A stretch of DNA of 64,000 nucleotides from Virgibacillus indicus (GTDB lineage: Bacteria > Bacillota > Bacilli > Bacillales > Amphibacillaceae): NCBI RefSeq assembly GCF_002266285.1, contig NZ_NPMS01000004.1, forward strand, positions 248,001-312,000. The letters run 5' to 3'. The notes under the pieces are model-generated. The model did not search any database and was not told the DNA's origin. It saw only the letters and a list, made by a program, of their open reading frames with translations. The translations under genes and the position numbers were made by a program. Positions 39,897 through 49,320 of the stretch are shown here, piece after piece; position 1 is the first letter of the stretch, and each line of letters starts with the position of its first letter.

Positions 39897-40790
39897 CTAT
39901 ACTTTCAGGAATTTCCGGACACTCATTACACTTCCCCAGATACCAATGAGTACGCCGATTGCCAATATGATGAGAGAAAGCTGCCATGCAAATGGATTAT
40001 ATGGTAACAATGTTACAAAACTATAATTATCCAATACTCCTAAATTATTTACGAGATAATAATAGCCTCCAAGAATTGCTCCAATTGGAATTAATGAACC
40101 TAATATTCCGAGCAGCATGCCTTCAATAAAGAACGGCCATCTGATAAATCCATTTGTTGCACCTACAAGCTTCTGGATGCCAATTTCTCTGCTTCGAGCC
40201 ATAATTGTAATTTTTATTGTATTTGAAATAAGGAATATTGCTGTAAATACCAAGCCAATAATTATCGCAAGACCTATCGTCCGTGCATAATCATTAAATT
40301 GAAATAAGCCTTCTACATAATCTCTTCCGTAATTAACATCCTGTACATTATCCATTCCGAGGATATCTTTTGCTATACGCTCTGTATCTGCCGGATTTTG
40401 AGCTTTTACAGCGTAAGCGTGACTCAATGGATTATCTTGTTCGTAAAGCTGCCACGCTTCTCCCTCTTCTCCCATACTTTCGATGAGACCGACTAATTCA
40501 TCATCTTTGGAGGAGAATTGAACTGTATCGATTCCGCTTAAAGCTTTAATATTGTCACCAAGATCTGTAATTTGTTCTTCATCTGCTGTCTGATCAATTA
40601 ATACTTTTATTTCTACATCATTTTCAATATTATTTGCCATCTGATTGAGATTGAGCACTAATGCAAGAAATGCTGCCACCAAAATCAGTGTAGTTGTTAC
40701 TGCGCCAACAGAAGCAATGGTCATCCAGCCATTTCGGATTATATTTTTGCAGCCTTCCCGTAAATGCCTTGTTAAAGTTCTAAATTTCAT
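39897..40790 (-). CDS. ftsX: Cell-division ABC transporter permease FtsX
   Basis: FtsX spans the membrane four times and relays FtsE ATPase activity to cell-wall hydrolases outside. The 297-residue protein (ATG 40790, after CCGGGGTG) has a first helix near 25-48, a large extracellular domain (about 50-170) and a three-helix FtsX/MacB domain at the C terminus. It overlaps the end of ftsE by 11 bases, so the pair is translationally coupled. Confidence 0.95.
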   Translation of the reverse strand: MKFRTLTRHLREGCKNIIRNGWMTIASVGAVTTTLILVAAFLALVLNLNQMANNIENDVEIKVLIDQTADEEQITDLGDNIKALSGIDTVQFSSKDDELVGLIESMGEEGEAWQLYEQDNPLSHAYAVKAQNPADTERIAKDILGMDNVQDVNYGRDYVEGLFQFNDYARTIGLAIIIGLVFTAIFLISNTIKITIMARSREIGIQKLVGATNGFIRWPFFIEGMLLGILGSLIPIGAILGGYYYLVNNLGVLDNYSFVTLLPYNPFAWQLSLIILAIGVLIGIWGSVMSVRKFLKV

Positions 40791-41466
40791 AGCCGTATTC
40801 ACCCCGGTTTTGGTCCCTAACAATCAAACCGTCTTCAATAGCAATAACACGTTTTTTAATTGTGTTAACAATTTCTTTGCTGTGAGTGGCCATGATAATT
40901 GTTGTACCTCTTGCATTAATTTCTTCAAATGTTTTCATGATTCCCCATGATGTGTCTGGATCAAGGTTTCCAGTGGGCTCATCCGCAATAACTATTTTAG
41001 GATGATTAACGATGGCACGTGCAATAGATACCCGCTGCTGCTCTCCGCCGGATAATTCATCGGGAATAAAACGGGCTTTATTTTTGAGTCCTACAATTTC
41101 AAGAACGTCCATAACACGTTTGCGGATATTACGAGGAGATTCTTCGATAACCTCTAGAGCAAAAGCGATGTTTTCATAAACGGATAGCTTAGGCAGTAAT
41201 TTAAAATCCTGAAAAATCACTCCAATGTCCCTTCTTAAATAAGGAACCTTTCTTTCTTTAATTTCACTCATATCAATTTCATTTATTATAATTGTCCCTT
41301 GGGTTGGCTTGACTTCCCTGTACATTAGTTTAATGAATGTCGACTTGCCGGCACCACTTGGCCCAACTATATATACAAATTCACCCTGTTTAATATCAAC
41401 ACTGATGCCATTAAGGGCAGTAACCCCATTAGCATAAGTTTTATATATATCCTTCATTAATATCAT
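40780..41466 (-). CDS. ftsE: Cell-division ABC transporter ATPase FtsE
   Basis: A 228-residue ABC ATPase with Walker A GPSGAGKST (36-44), Q-loop, signature LSGGEQQR, Walker B IVIADEPTGNLD and the H-loop His in ATHSKE. FtsE drives FtsX to activate peptidoglycan hydrolases (CwlO in B. subtilis). A candidate promoter with extended -10 TGTTATACT lies at 41607-41599, 133 bases upstream. Confidence 0.96.
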   Translation of the reverse strand: MILMKDIYKTYANGVTALNGISVDIKQGEFVYIVGPSGAGKSTFIKLMYREVKPTQGTIIINEIDMSEIKERKVPYLRRDIGVIFQDFKLLPKLSVYENIAFALEVIEESPRNIRKRVMDVLEIVGLKNKARFIPDELSGGEQQRVSIARAIVNHPKIVIADEPTGNLDPDTSWGIMKTFEEINARGTTIIMATHSKEIVNTIKKRVIAIEDGLIVRDQNRGEYGYEI

Positions 41467-41813
41467 ATATGTATCACCTTTACATTTTTTGATGTTTTTC
41501 TTAGCTGCTCTGTCTTTTATAATGCGTAATTTGTTAAATTCTGGTTAATCCTGCTGATTGTTCTGCAGAATAAGTACCTCGCTGAACAATACTAATACAG
41601 TATAACATTTTTCGGCAGGTTTTTTAGACATAAAATTATTACATTTATATTTCAAAAGAATACATTGTTGTAAAATATTTATATTACTGTCGAATTAATG
41701 GGAATTAAGATTTAATTAGAAGAACTGTGGTTTTGTTGCAAAAAAAAGAAAAACCTGTCTAATGAATAAATTCATTAAACAAGGTTTTTCACCGTTTTCA
41801 TATTAATTTCTAA
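41467..41813. other. Gap between cccB and ftsE
   Basis: It contains the cccB terminator (41741-41790) and, on the minus strand, an extended -10 promoter motif TGTTATACT (41607-41599) for ftsE. The remainder is AT-rich with nothing recognised. Confidence 0.5.
41741..41790 (-). terminator. cccB terminator
   Basis: On the minus strand GAAAAACCTTGTTTAATGAAT pairs with ATTCATTAGACAGGTTTTTC, followed by TTTTTTT. Confidence 0.85.
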
Positions 41814-42179
41814 TTATTTTTGTTCAGCTAACCAGTTTGCCAATAAATCTACATCGTCTCCAGTTGCCATTCCAGCAGGCATGGTACCTTGACCTTCATT
41901 AATAATGGTAGCAATCTCATCTGCGGAGTGAGTAGAACCTACATTTGTTAATTCAGGACCTGCTCCTCCGGAAAGATCTGCACCGTGACATGAAGCACAA
42001 TTAGCTTGGAAAACTTCTTCAGCAGCAGCAGTATCTACTGTACCACCCTCTTCAGAACCTGTAGATTCTTCTGTTCCAGTATCTCCTGATGTATCATCAG
42101 ATGCGCCGTCATCCCCGCCGCCACATGCACCAAGTACAAGCGCTGAACCGAAAAGTACTGCGAATAACCATTTTTTCAT
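41814..42179 (-). CDS. cccB: Cytochrome c551, lipoprotein CccB
   Basis: A 121-residue membrane-anchored cytochrome c. The lipobox LVLGAC gives acylation at Cys19, then an acidic Gly/Asp/Ser/Thr linker (20-52), then the haem domain with Cys61-Ala-Ser-Cys64-His65 and an axial Met in TMPAGM. It carries single electrons outside the membrane. Place between ftsE and prfB matches B. subtilis. An FNR-like palindrome upstream (42371-42386) and the nearby nirK/NOR genes suggest that it feeds denitrification; that is inference. Confidence 0.93.
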   Translation of the reverse strand: MKKWLFAVLFGSALVLGACGGGDDGASDDTSGDTGTEESTGSEEGGTVDTAAAEEVFQANCASCHGADLSGGAGPELTNVGSTHSADEIATIINEGQGTMPAGMATGDDVDLLANWLAEQK

Positions 42180-42340
42180 AGCTTAAATCCCCCTTACAAA
42201 TTTTAGTGTATAGGTTATCATATTTTATTATAACCCTTTTACTAATTAATAAAACCCTCGGCTACATTAAAAACAAATTATTTTGTCTTTAAATGCATTG
42301 AAATCAATACTTTGGCAAATTGTGTCATTTTCATGAAATT

Positions 42341-42386
42341 ATCTTAAATTCCTTGGTATACTAGGGTTTCTGTGATAAACATCACG
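42341..42386 (-). promoter_or_regulatory. FNR-like site and possible promoter of cccB
   Basis: TGTGATAAACATCACG (42371-42386) matches TGTGA-N6-TCACA except the last base. On the minus strand a -10-like TAAGAT lies at 42346-42341, giving a start near 42335, 43-44 bases from the site centre. The -10 is weaker than at nirK and NOR, so the promoter is less certain than the palindrome. Confidence 0.65.
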
Positions 42387-42415
42387 AATTTTAGTTGAAT
42401 TTATTTATAGCTAAA

Positions 42416-43517
42416 CTAGTCAATCTGGGATCTTAAATACGCGTCAATAAATGGATCAATATCACCGTCCATGACACCTTGCGTATTTCCAACATCTATA
42501 TTTGTCCGGTGATCCTTTACCATTGAATAGGGATGGAAAATATAGGAACGAATCTGACTGCCCCAGCCAATTTCCTTTTGTTCGCCGCGAATATCGGCAA
42601 GCTCTTGCTGCTGCCGTTCAATTTCCAGCTGATATAGTTTTGACTTGAGCATTTTCATGGCAGCTTCCCTGTTTTTAATCTGAGAACGTTCGTTTTGACA
42701 AGTTACGATTACATTTGTTGGAATATGAGTAATTCTTACAGCTGAATCAGTTGTATTAACATGCTGCCCGCCTGCCCCACTGGCACGATATGTGTCTATT
42801 TTAATATCTTCGTTTCTTATTTCAATATCCACATCACCTGTCATTTCTGGCGTAACATCACAGGAAACAAACGAGGTATGTCTTCGTCCAGACGAATCAA
42901 ATGGAGAAATCCGCACAAGACGATGGACCCCTTTTTCAGCCTTCAAATAGCCATAGGCGTTGTGTCCCTTAATCAATAAAGTAACACTTTTCACTCCCGC
43001 TTCATCACCAGGCAGATAATCCATTGTCTCTACCTTGAAATCTTTATCATCAGCCCAACGCTGATACATGCGCAACAGCATACTGGCCCAGTCTTGGGAT
43101 TCTGTTCCGCCTGCCCCTGGGTGAAGTTCTAAAATGGCATTGTTTGCATCATAAGGTTCACTTAACAGCATTTGTAATTCAAAAGCATTGATATGTTGAA
43201 TTAATGCAGCTGCTTCGTCATTTAAGTCTGCAAATAATTCCTTGTCATTTTCTTCTTTTACCAGCTCATAGGATACTTCTAAATTCTCTAATCGTTCCTC
43301 AATTTCTTCAAAACTGTTCACATAGGTTTTTAACCCGTTTACTTCGTCTATCACATTTTGGGCAGCATTCTGATCATCCCAAAATGTTGGTGCTGTCATT
43401 TGCATTTCCAATTCTTCTATCCGCTTTTTTTTATCTCCTAAGTCAAAGAGACCCCCTAAAGTCTTCAATACGGGAAGCCATCTTATCCAGTTCTTGTCTG
43501 ATTTCAACTAATTCCAT
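42416..43517 (-). CDS. prfB: Peptide chain release factor 2, with programmed +1 frameshift
   Basis: RF2 ends translation at UGA and UAA. Translation begins at ATG 43517 ([20 protein letters not shown]) and meets an in-frame TGA at 43445-43443 after 24 codons. The site reads TTT AGG GGG TCT CTT TGA C, the classic autoregulatory prfB frameshift with an internal Shine-Dalgarno. Ribosomes slip +1 and continue from 43444 (Asp-Leu-Gly-Asp) to 42416, for 366 residues in total. The GGQ motif is in SGAGGQHVN and the stop-recognition SPF in RISPFDS. The second part alone should not be annotated as the gene. Confidence 0.96.
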
Positions 43518-43650
43518 AATCAATTCACCTCATTTAAAAATTTAAGCTTTGAATAAAAGAAGCCGTCCTCCCCTAGGGGCTCTATATGTCTGAAACAGCG
43601 ACTTAAGATGCCCTTTTAGGGTAGTGGGACGGTTCCACCTAAGTTTCACT

Positions 43651-46164
43651 TTATCTGCCATGGCAATTTTTGTATTTTTTTCCACTGCCGCATGGACACG
43701 GATCATTTCTTCCAACATCCTGTGTTTTCACATACGGTTTTCTAGTCTTTTTCTTCTCATCCTGCCCGCCGGAGACTGCTTGAGTGTCCTTTACAACTTC
43801 CTCGCGTTTCAGATTATCTCTTATTTGTGCTTTCATAATATATTTGGCAACTTCTTCTTCAATATTCTCAATCATGACTTCAAACATCGAGAAGCCTTCA
43901 AGCTGATATTCACGCAAAGGATCGTTTTGGCCATAGGCCCGCAGATGAATGCCCTGACGCAATTGGTCCATTTGGTCAATATGATCCATCCATTTGGAAT
44001 CAACCGTACGGAGTAAAATAACTTTTTCAAATTCACGCATTTGCTCCGGAGTCAGTTCATCTTCTTTTTCATCATACTTAGCACGAACTTTTTCCATAAC
44101 CAGTTCTATTATTTCTTCTGGTTCTTTCCCCTTAATATTATTTTCATTAATATCTTCAGGATCTAACAGATTTCCATGCAGATACTCGGTAATTGCCTTA
44201 TAATCCCATTGATCGTCATCATCATCCTGAGTATGTGTGCCAACAACACGTTCAAGCGTTGAGAGGATCATTTTTTCGATAATTAATCTTAGATCCTCTT
44301 CGGAATCAATAACATCAAAACGCTGTTTATAAATAATTTCACGCTGTTCACGAAGTACGTCATCATAGGAAAGGACAGTTTTACGTGCGTCAAAGTTATT
44401 GCCCTCTACCCGTTTTTGGGCTGACTCTACAGCTTTTGATACCATTTTACTTTCGATTGGCTGTGTGTCATCCATTCCCAATCGTTCCATCATGGATTTT
44501 AAATTGTCTGAACCGAAACGGCGCATCAATTCATCTTCCATGGATAAATAGAATTGTGACATACCTGGATCACCCTGACGACCGGAACGACCACGCAGCT
44601 GATTATCGATCCTGCGTGATTCATGCCGCTCTGTACCAATAACTGCAAGACCGCCTGCTTCCTTAACCCCATCACCAAGTTTAATATCTGTTCCGCGTCC
44701 AGCCATATTTGTTGCAATCGTTACTGCACCTTTTTGGCCGGCATTCTCGATGATTTCTGCTTCTCTGTAATGATTTTTCGCATTAAGGACATTATGCTTT
44801 ACGCCAGCTTTTTTCAGCAGCTGTGAAATTAGTTCGGAAGTTTCTACTGCAACAGTTCCTACAAGAACAGGCTGACCTGACTCATAACGTTCTTTAATAT
44901 TTTCAACAACTGCGCGGAATTTACCTTCCATCGATTTATAGATTAAATCTGCTCGGTCATCACGAATAATAGGTCTGTTCGTCGGAATTGCAATTACATC
45001 CATATTATAAATATTTCTAAACTCTTCTTCTTCCGTTTTTGCAGTACCTGTCATACCTGCAAGCTTGTTATACATTCTGAAAAAGTTTTGGAATGTAATG
45101 GATGCCAGTGTCATGCTTTCATTTTGAATCTGCAAGCCTTCCTTAGCCTCAATTGCCTGATGCAGACCATCACTGTACCGGCGTCCTTTCATTAAACGTC
45201 CAGTGAACTGGTCTACGATAACAACTTCGCCTTCTTCGATTACATAGTCATCATCCAGGTGCATGGAAACATGAGCTTTTAAAGCCTGGTTAATATGATG
45301 TGTTAAAGAAACATGATCCAGATCAAATAGATTTTCAATTGAAAAATAGCTTTCTGCCTTATTTATCCCTTCCTCAGTCAGTTGTACACCTTTTGTTTTT
45401 TCATCATAGGTGTAATCACCTTCACGTTTTAACGTACTGACAAATGAGTTAGCCTGCAGATATAGCGAAGCAGATTTTTTAGCAGAGCCTGAAATAATTA
45501 ACGGTGTTCTAGCTTCATCAATCAAAATCGAGTCAACCTCATCAATAATGGCGAAGTTAAGCGGCCGCTGTACCATTTGCTCTTTATACAGCACCATGTT
45601 ATCCCTAAGGTAATCAAACCCGAATTCATTATTGGTGCCATAAGTTATATCACAGTTATAAGCTTCTCTTTTTTCATCTTTTGACAATCCGTTTCCATTT
45701 AACCCTACTGTCAGTCCCAAAAAGTCATATAGCTGTCCCATTTCCTTAGCATCACGGTCAGCCAGGTATTCGTTAACTGTAATGATGTGAACACCTTTTC
45801 CTGCAATAGCATTCAGGTATGAAGGCATCGTTGAAGCTAATGTTTTACCTTCCCCTGTTTTCATTTCGGAAATATTGCCTTCATGCAGTGCAATTGCTCC
45901 TGTAAGCTGTGTAGCAAAAGGACGCATGTTCAGTACACGCTTCGATGCTTCACGTACAACAGCATATGCTTCTGTCAGCATGTCGTCCAGGCTTTCGCCA
46001 TTTTGATAGCGTGTTTTAAATTCCTCTGTTTTTTGTTGAAGTTCCGCTTCAGATAATTTTTCCATTTCTGGTTCTAAAGCTTCTATCTGATCAACCTTTT
46101 TTTGTATTCTATTTAATTGTTTTTGATTGCCATCACCAAAAATTTTAGTTAATATTCCTGCCAT
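43651..46164 (-). CDS. secA: Preprotein translocase ATPase SecA
   Basis: SecA drives Sec-dependent export through SecYEG. The 837-residue protein has Walker A MKTGEGKT (about 101-108), DEVD motif IIDEVDSIL, helicase motif [12 protein letters not shown], and the C-terminal zinc motif [17 protein letters not shown] for SecB/lipid contact. Length is usual for Bacilli. It reads towards prfB, 134 bases away, and repeat F2 lies 38 bases upstream of its start. Confidence 0.98.
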   Translation of the reverse strand: MAGILTKIFGDGNQKQLNRIQKKVDQIEALEPEMEKLSEAELQQKTEEFKTRYQNGESLDDMLTEAYAVVREASKRVLNMRPFATQLTGAIALHEGNISEMKTGEGKTLASTMPSYLNAIAGKGVHIITVNEYLADRDAKEMGQLYDFLGLTVGLNGNGLSKDEKREAYNCDITYGTNNEFGFDYLRDNMVLYKEQMVQRPLNFAIIDEVDSILIDEARTPLIISGSAKKSASLYLQANSFVSTLKREGDYTYDEKTKGVQLTEEGINKAESYFSIENLFDLDHVSLTHHINQALKAHVSMHLDDDYVIEEGEVVIVDQFTGRLMKGRRYSDGLHQAIEAKEGLQIQNESMTLASITFQNFFRMYNKLAGMTGTAKTEEEEFRNIYNMDVIAIPTNRPIIRDDRADLIYKSMEGKFRAVVENIKERYESGQPVLVGTVAVETSELISQLLKKAGVKHNVLNAKNHYREAEIIENAGQKGAVTIATNMAGRGTDIKLGDGVKEAGGLAVIGTERHESRRIDNQLRGRSGRQGDPGMSQFYLSMEDELMRRFGSDNLKSMMERLGMDDTQPIESKMVSKAVESAQKRVEGNNFDARKTVLSYDDVLREQREIIYKQRFDVIDSEEDLRLIIEKMILSTLERVVGTHTQDDDDDQWDYKAITEYLHGNLLDPEDINENNIKGKEPEEIIELVMEKVRAKYDEKEDELTPEQMREFEKVILLRTVDSKWMDHIDQMDQLRQGIHLRAYGQNDPLREYQLEGFSMFEVMIENIEEEVAKYIMKAQIRDNLKREEVVKDTQAVSGGQDEKKKTRKPYVKTQDVGRNDPCPCGSGKKYKNCHGR

Positions 46165-46201
46165 TATAAACGCTCCTCAAATATTTCAATAGATCATTTT
46201 A

Positions 46202-46352
46202 TTAGAAAACTTGGCTTATCGCCAAGCTTTAATGGCGAAAGCCTTAGTTCAACGAAAAATACTTTTCGTCTTCGGTGCCAATGCCCCGAAGTGTTCCTTA
46301 TGCACTTATACTGATTTCCTTAAAAAGGAATGCTTTCTTATCAGTATAAAAA
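46202..46352 (+). repeat. Dispersed repeat F2 upstream of secA
   Basis: It begins TTAGAAAACTTGGCTTATCG and runs through GCGAAAGCCTTAGTTCAACG, ACTTTTCGTC and CCTTATGCACTTATACTGAT. It is close to identical to the reverse complement of 2288-2455. Position beside a promoter region, inverted repeats and lack of ORF are shared by the copies. Confidence 0.85.
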
Positions 46353-46504
46353 TATCTGTTTTTAAAACAGATAAAGGGTAAAAAATATGATGTATTATTT
46401 TACCGGCCTCTTGGACTTTAATACTTGGTCCAATATTAATAATAACATTATACAAACGAAGATGACAACTCGAAGTGCTATTACAGCAACCTGGAACAGG
46501 TAAA

Positions 46505-46540
46505 AACAAAAAAGAACAGTTTGGAGGTAAACTGCTCTTT
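46505..46540 (-). terminator. Terminator of the 46611 small gene
   Basis: On the minus strand AAAGAGCAGTTT-ACCTCC-AAACTGTTCTTTTTT forms a stem with a T run, about 70 bases after the stop. Confidence 0.75.
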
Positions 46541-46610
46541 AAACTTTGGGGATATCTGAGGGTAATTGAAGAGTAAAAAAACTCTTCAAATGGGGAATGA
46601 GGGGGTAATC

Positions 46611-46772
46611 TTATGTCAGAGAATATTCCTTATCATTCCTTTGTTTATTTGCAACATCAGTTATTCTCCTGTTTGTTGCGGCGATAATTTCCACCAGTTG
46701 GCTGATTGTATGTTCATGTTGCTGCACTTTTACTTTTAATTCGTTTAATATGATTTGATCCTGTTCATTCAT
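46611..46772 (-). CDS. Small coiled-coil protein, 53 residues, unknown
   Basis: ATG 46772 is preceded by CCAGGAGGTGG at ideal spacing, and the product starts MNEQDQIILNELKVKVQQHE. The first 35 residues have a heptad pattern of Ile/Leu/Val suited to a short coiled coil; the tail is basic and polar. It has a terminator of its own. The strong binding site and terminator support a real gene. I do not recognise the family. It lies between hpf and secA. Confidence 0.7.
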   Translation of the reverse strand: MNEQDQIILNELKVKVQQHEHTISQLVEIIAATNRRITDVANKQRNDKEYSLT

Positions 46773-47164
46773 ATTTCCACCTCCTGGGTCTATTGACTTA
46801 TTTATAGCATAGAGAGGGTAAAAAGAGCTAATTGCCAATTTTCAATTTCGGGAATTGATTCGACAGTAATTCGCCATAAAACGACTATTTTCGATACTAA
46901 TATCTGAACTACTTTTAAAAATTGGCCTAATTTATGCTTCCAAAATTTAAATTTGGCATTTCATTCTACAAAATTCGACAAATATGCCCTCAAGCCTCCC
47001 TCCGTCTAACTTTACAGCTGTTTTTTTATTGGTATTATTCTGTTGAAATCTCCAAAATTATGTTTCCTGAAATTTAGAGGTATTTGAGTGATTGGTTGGA
47101 AACTCTTTATTAAATTCAAAAAACAAGGCAACCCCTAAAAAGGGATTGCCTTGTCTTATATTAA
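46773..47164. other. Gap between the 46611 small gene and hpf
   Basis: The right end is the hpf terminator (47116-47158). The rest is AT-rich with no recognisable gene. Confidence 0.5.
47116..47158 (-). terminator. hpf terminator
   Basis: On the minus strand GACAAGGCAATCCCT-TTTT-AGGGGTTGCCTTGTTTTTT, 6 bases after the stop, with a strong T run. Confidence 0.88.
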
Positions 47165-47722
47165 TTAAGCATTAGGTTCGATTAAACCGTATTTTCCGTC
47201 TTTACGACGGTAAACGACATTTGTATCGTTGGTAACGGCATTAGTAAATACATAGAACGCATGACCAAGCATGTCCATTTGCAATACAGCCTCTTCAGAA
47301 TCCATCGGTTTCAAATTAAATCTTTTTGTTCTTACAATTTCTATTTCATCTGAATCTTCTTCGACTGCAACATTTGCTGACTCTTTTTCCAATTCAGCAA
47401 AAACATGTTTCGGAGAACCGTCTTGTCTAAACTTGCGATTTACCTTCGTTTTGTATTTTCGAATTTGTCTTTCAAGTTTATCGACGACTAAGTCGATGGC
47501 AGCGTACAAATCAATGTGCTGTACCTCTCCGCGCAACAATAGATTTGTCATCGGGATAGTAACTTCAATTCTCTGCTCATCATTATAGACACTTAAATTT
47601 ACATGTACATCGGAAGTTGGCGGTGTGTCGAAGTATCTCTCCAGCTTGCTGATTTTCTTTTCCACATAATCTCGAATAGCTCCAGTCACCTCAAGATTTT
47701 CGCCACGAATGTTAAATTTCAT
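47165..47722 (-). CDS. hpf: Long-form ribosome hibernation promoting factor (YvyD)
   Basis: Long HPF dimerises 70S ribosomes into inactive 100S particles under stress and in stationary phase. The 185-residue protein has the N-terminal S30AE/YfiA domain (1-105, MKFNIRGENLEVTGAIRDYV) and the C-terminal dimerisation domain (about 125-185, IVRTKRFNLKPMDSEEAVLQM...YRRKDGKYGLIEP). A SigB promoter lies upstream (47764-47789), as known for B. subtilis yvyD. Confidence 0.96.
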   Translation of the reverse strand: MKFNIRGENLEVTGAIRDYVEKKISKLERYFDTPPTSDVHVNLSVYNDEQRIEVTIPMTNLLLRGEVQHIDLYAAIDLVVDKLERQIRKYKTKVNRKFRQDGSPKHVFAELEKESANVAVEEDSDEIEIVRTKRFNLKPMDSEEAVLQMDMLGHAFYVFTNAVTNDTNVVYRRKDGKYGLIEPNA

Positions 47723-47763
47723 ATAAGTGTCCTCCTTTCATCCTTTGAATATATTATACTACG

Positions 47764-47789
47764 TTTCCCACAGAATTTCCTGCTTAAAC
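47764..47789 (-). promoter_or_regulatory. SigB (general stress) promoter of hpf
   Basis: On the minus strand GTTTAA (47789-47784), a 14-base spacer and GGGAAA (47769-47764) match the SigB consensus GTTTAA-N12-15-GGGWAW. A TATAAT nearby may also serve SigA, without a clear -35. Confidence 0.8.
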
Positions 47790-47932
47790 CTGCAAGAATT
47801 CTGGTATCGCTTCGAAGCTTTTTGTCGAAATGCTGTGTGAGTGTTGATTCCAAGCACTTTACACTAAATTAATGTTTTTTTACTTTTAGTTAATAAATTG
47901 GATCTTTTCTTATTTTTTTGCTTTTTGAACTA

Positions 47933-48386
47933 CGCAGTTGATAGAAAGTGTGAACTAAAATCAACGATGATAATTCCATCGGCCGCTCAGGGAATATAAC
48001 CACACTACCAGAATCATATCAGCCATCCGCCGAAAATATCCGCTATGTGACCAGTGGCTACTTGTTGCTAGCTGTTTGGGTTTAGAGAAGTACTCTATGT
48101 GCCCGGTGGCTAATTATTTCGTGTTGTTTGGGCTTAGAGAGGCGCTCTATGTGACCGGCGGCTAATTATTTCAGGCTGTTTGGGCTTAGAGAGTGACTCT
48201 ATCTGCCCGGCGGCTAATTATTTCAGGCTATTTGGGCTTAGAAAAGCGCTCTATGTGATCGCTGGCTATTGTTTTCTAGCTGTTTGGCTCAGAGAAGTAC
48301 CCCAAATCCTGATAATCCGTTCAACCCGCGAAACATCCATCCGAAGTTGAAAATCAAGAGAGCAGTTATGCCGCAGCCTATAGATT
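47933..48386 (-). repeat. Repeat element E2: five 52-bp units, inverted relative to E1
   Basis: Reading the plus strand, the element starts with the complement of the right end (CGCAGTTGATAGAAAGTGTG, 47933 on) and CCATCGGCCGCTCAGGGAAT. It has five units anchored by CTATGTG or CTATCTG at 48043, 48095, 48147, 48199 and 48251, exactly 52 apart. It ends with the complement of the left end (GCAGTTATGCCGCAGCCTAT, 48362 on). It occupies the 813-bp gap between hpf and fliT. A 77-codon frame on its right flank has no binding site. Confidence 0.85.
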
Positions 48387-48535
48387 TAGTATCAAAACCA
48401 ACAAATCTTTTAGAGAACAGCAAAAAAGCGACTGTATCCAGAAGATGTGTAGTCTCATTATTTGAACATCCAGTTTCTCTCAAACAAGATATTTTAAACT
48501 GATCACATCTTTATAGAGCAGCCGCTTCTTTTCAG

Positions 48536-48889
48536 TTATTTTTTTCTATCCATAAACATGCCATCAAGAGTTTGTACACTTTTATACGGATTGGTATAAG
48601 ACATATTAGATTTTCTTTGCTTTTTTATTTGTTTCATCTCTGATTTCAGATCATTAAACAGCTGCAGCATTTTAGTTTGAATTTCTTCATTTAATACTAC
48701 CAGCTCTTTGCCTAGTACTTTTTCCTCTTCTGTAAAAGGAGGATTCACATGCTGCAAATGTATGCTTCTTTTATCAATTAATTCATTCACCTGTTCAATT
48801 ACTGCCTCACGATCTTTAGCTGTTATCTCCTGTACTAACGTTTTCTTCAGCTGTATCGTAATTTCATATAATTCCCGTAACCGGTTCAT
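48536..48889 (-). CDS. fliT: Flagellar chaperone FliT
   Basis: A 117-residue, mostly helical, charged protein (MNRLRELYEITIQLKKTLVQ). FliT is the export chaperone for the cap protein FliD in Bacillus. It overlaps the fliS stop by one base (TAATG) and is last in the flaG-fliD-fliS-fliT operon, so identity rests on both length and context. Confidence 0.85.
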   Translation of the reverse strand: MNRLRELYEITIQLKKTLVQEITAKDREAVIEQVNELIDKRSIHLQHVNPPFTEEEKVLGKELVVLNEEIQTKMLQLFNDLKSEMKQIKKQRKSNMSYTNPYKSVQTLDGMFMDRKK

Positions 48890-49290
48890 TATATATTTGC
48901 ACCTTGAGTGAATTGTTTTTGCCTTGTCTTTAAGATAACCTGTTTCCAGGTATCTCTAAATTCCACCGCCATTGCCAATACGTCTTCAAGCTTAGCTGCA
49001 TCGTTTTTTATATTGCCTTCTTTCAGCTGAAACAGCATATAATCATATAATGGCAAAATCTGTTTTGAAATTTCTACTTCCGGATCCAGTGTGATCATTA
49101 ATTCCTGAATGATGTTTTGTGCCTTCTGGATGTTTGTGTTTTTAGCTTCATGATTTTCTGCTTCCATATCTTTTATTGCCTTTTTAATAAATTTTATGCA
49201 GCCATTGTATAGCATCAATGTTAATTCTCCGCCTGAAGCGGTATTTACAGCATTATTCTGATATACCTGGTGTTGTTTGTTAAGTGCCAT
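48889..49290 (-). CDS. fliS: Flagellin chaperone FliS
   Basis: FliS binds the flagellin C terminus and keeps it soluble until export; in Bacillus it also relieves FliW. The 133-residue protein begins MALNKQHQVYQNNAV and has the family phrase SGGELTLMLYNGCIKFIKKA. ATG 49290 lies 9 bases after AAGGGG; the GTG four codons earlier sits on the binding site. It is present although no flagellin gene is found in the cluster. Confidence 0.94.
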   Translation of the reverse strand: MALNKQHQVYQNNAVNTASGGELTLMLYNGCIKFIKKAIKDMEAENHEAKNTNIQKAQNIIQELMITLDPEVEISKQILPLYDYMLFQLKEGNIKNDAAKLEDVLAMAVEFRDTWKQVILKTRQKQFTQGANI

Positions 49291-49320
49291 GACTTGATTC
49301 ACCCCTTCTTATATTAACAG

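Larger units (their letters stand above)
46165..46610. other. Gap upstream of secA
   Basis: It contains repeat F2 (46202-46352) and the terminator of the small 46611 gene (46505-46540). A further small hairpin GAAGAGT-AAAAAA-ACTCTTC lies near 46568-46589. An AT-rich stretch in between shows no ORF with a binding site. Confidence 0.6.

Noticed and set aside
48269..48502. 77-codon frame over the edge of E2
   Set aside because: It lies mostly in the conserved flank of the repeat element and has no binding site.
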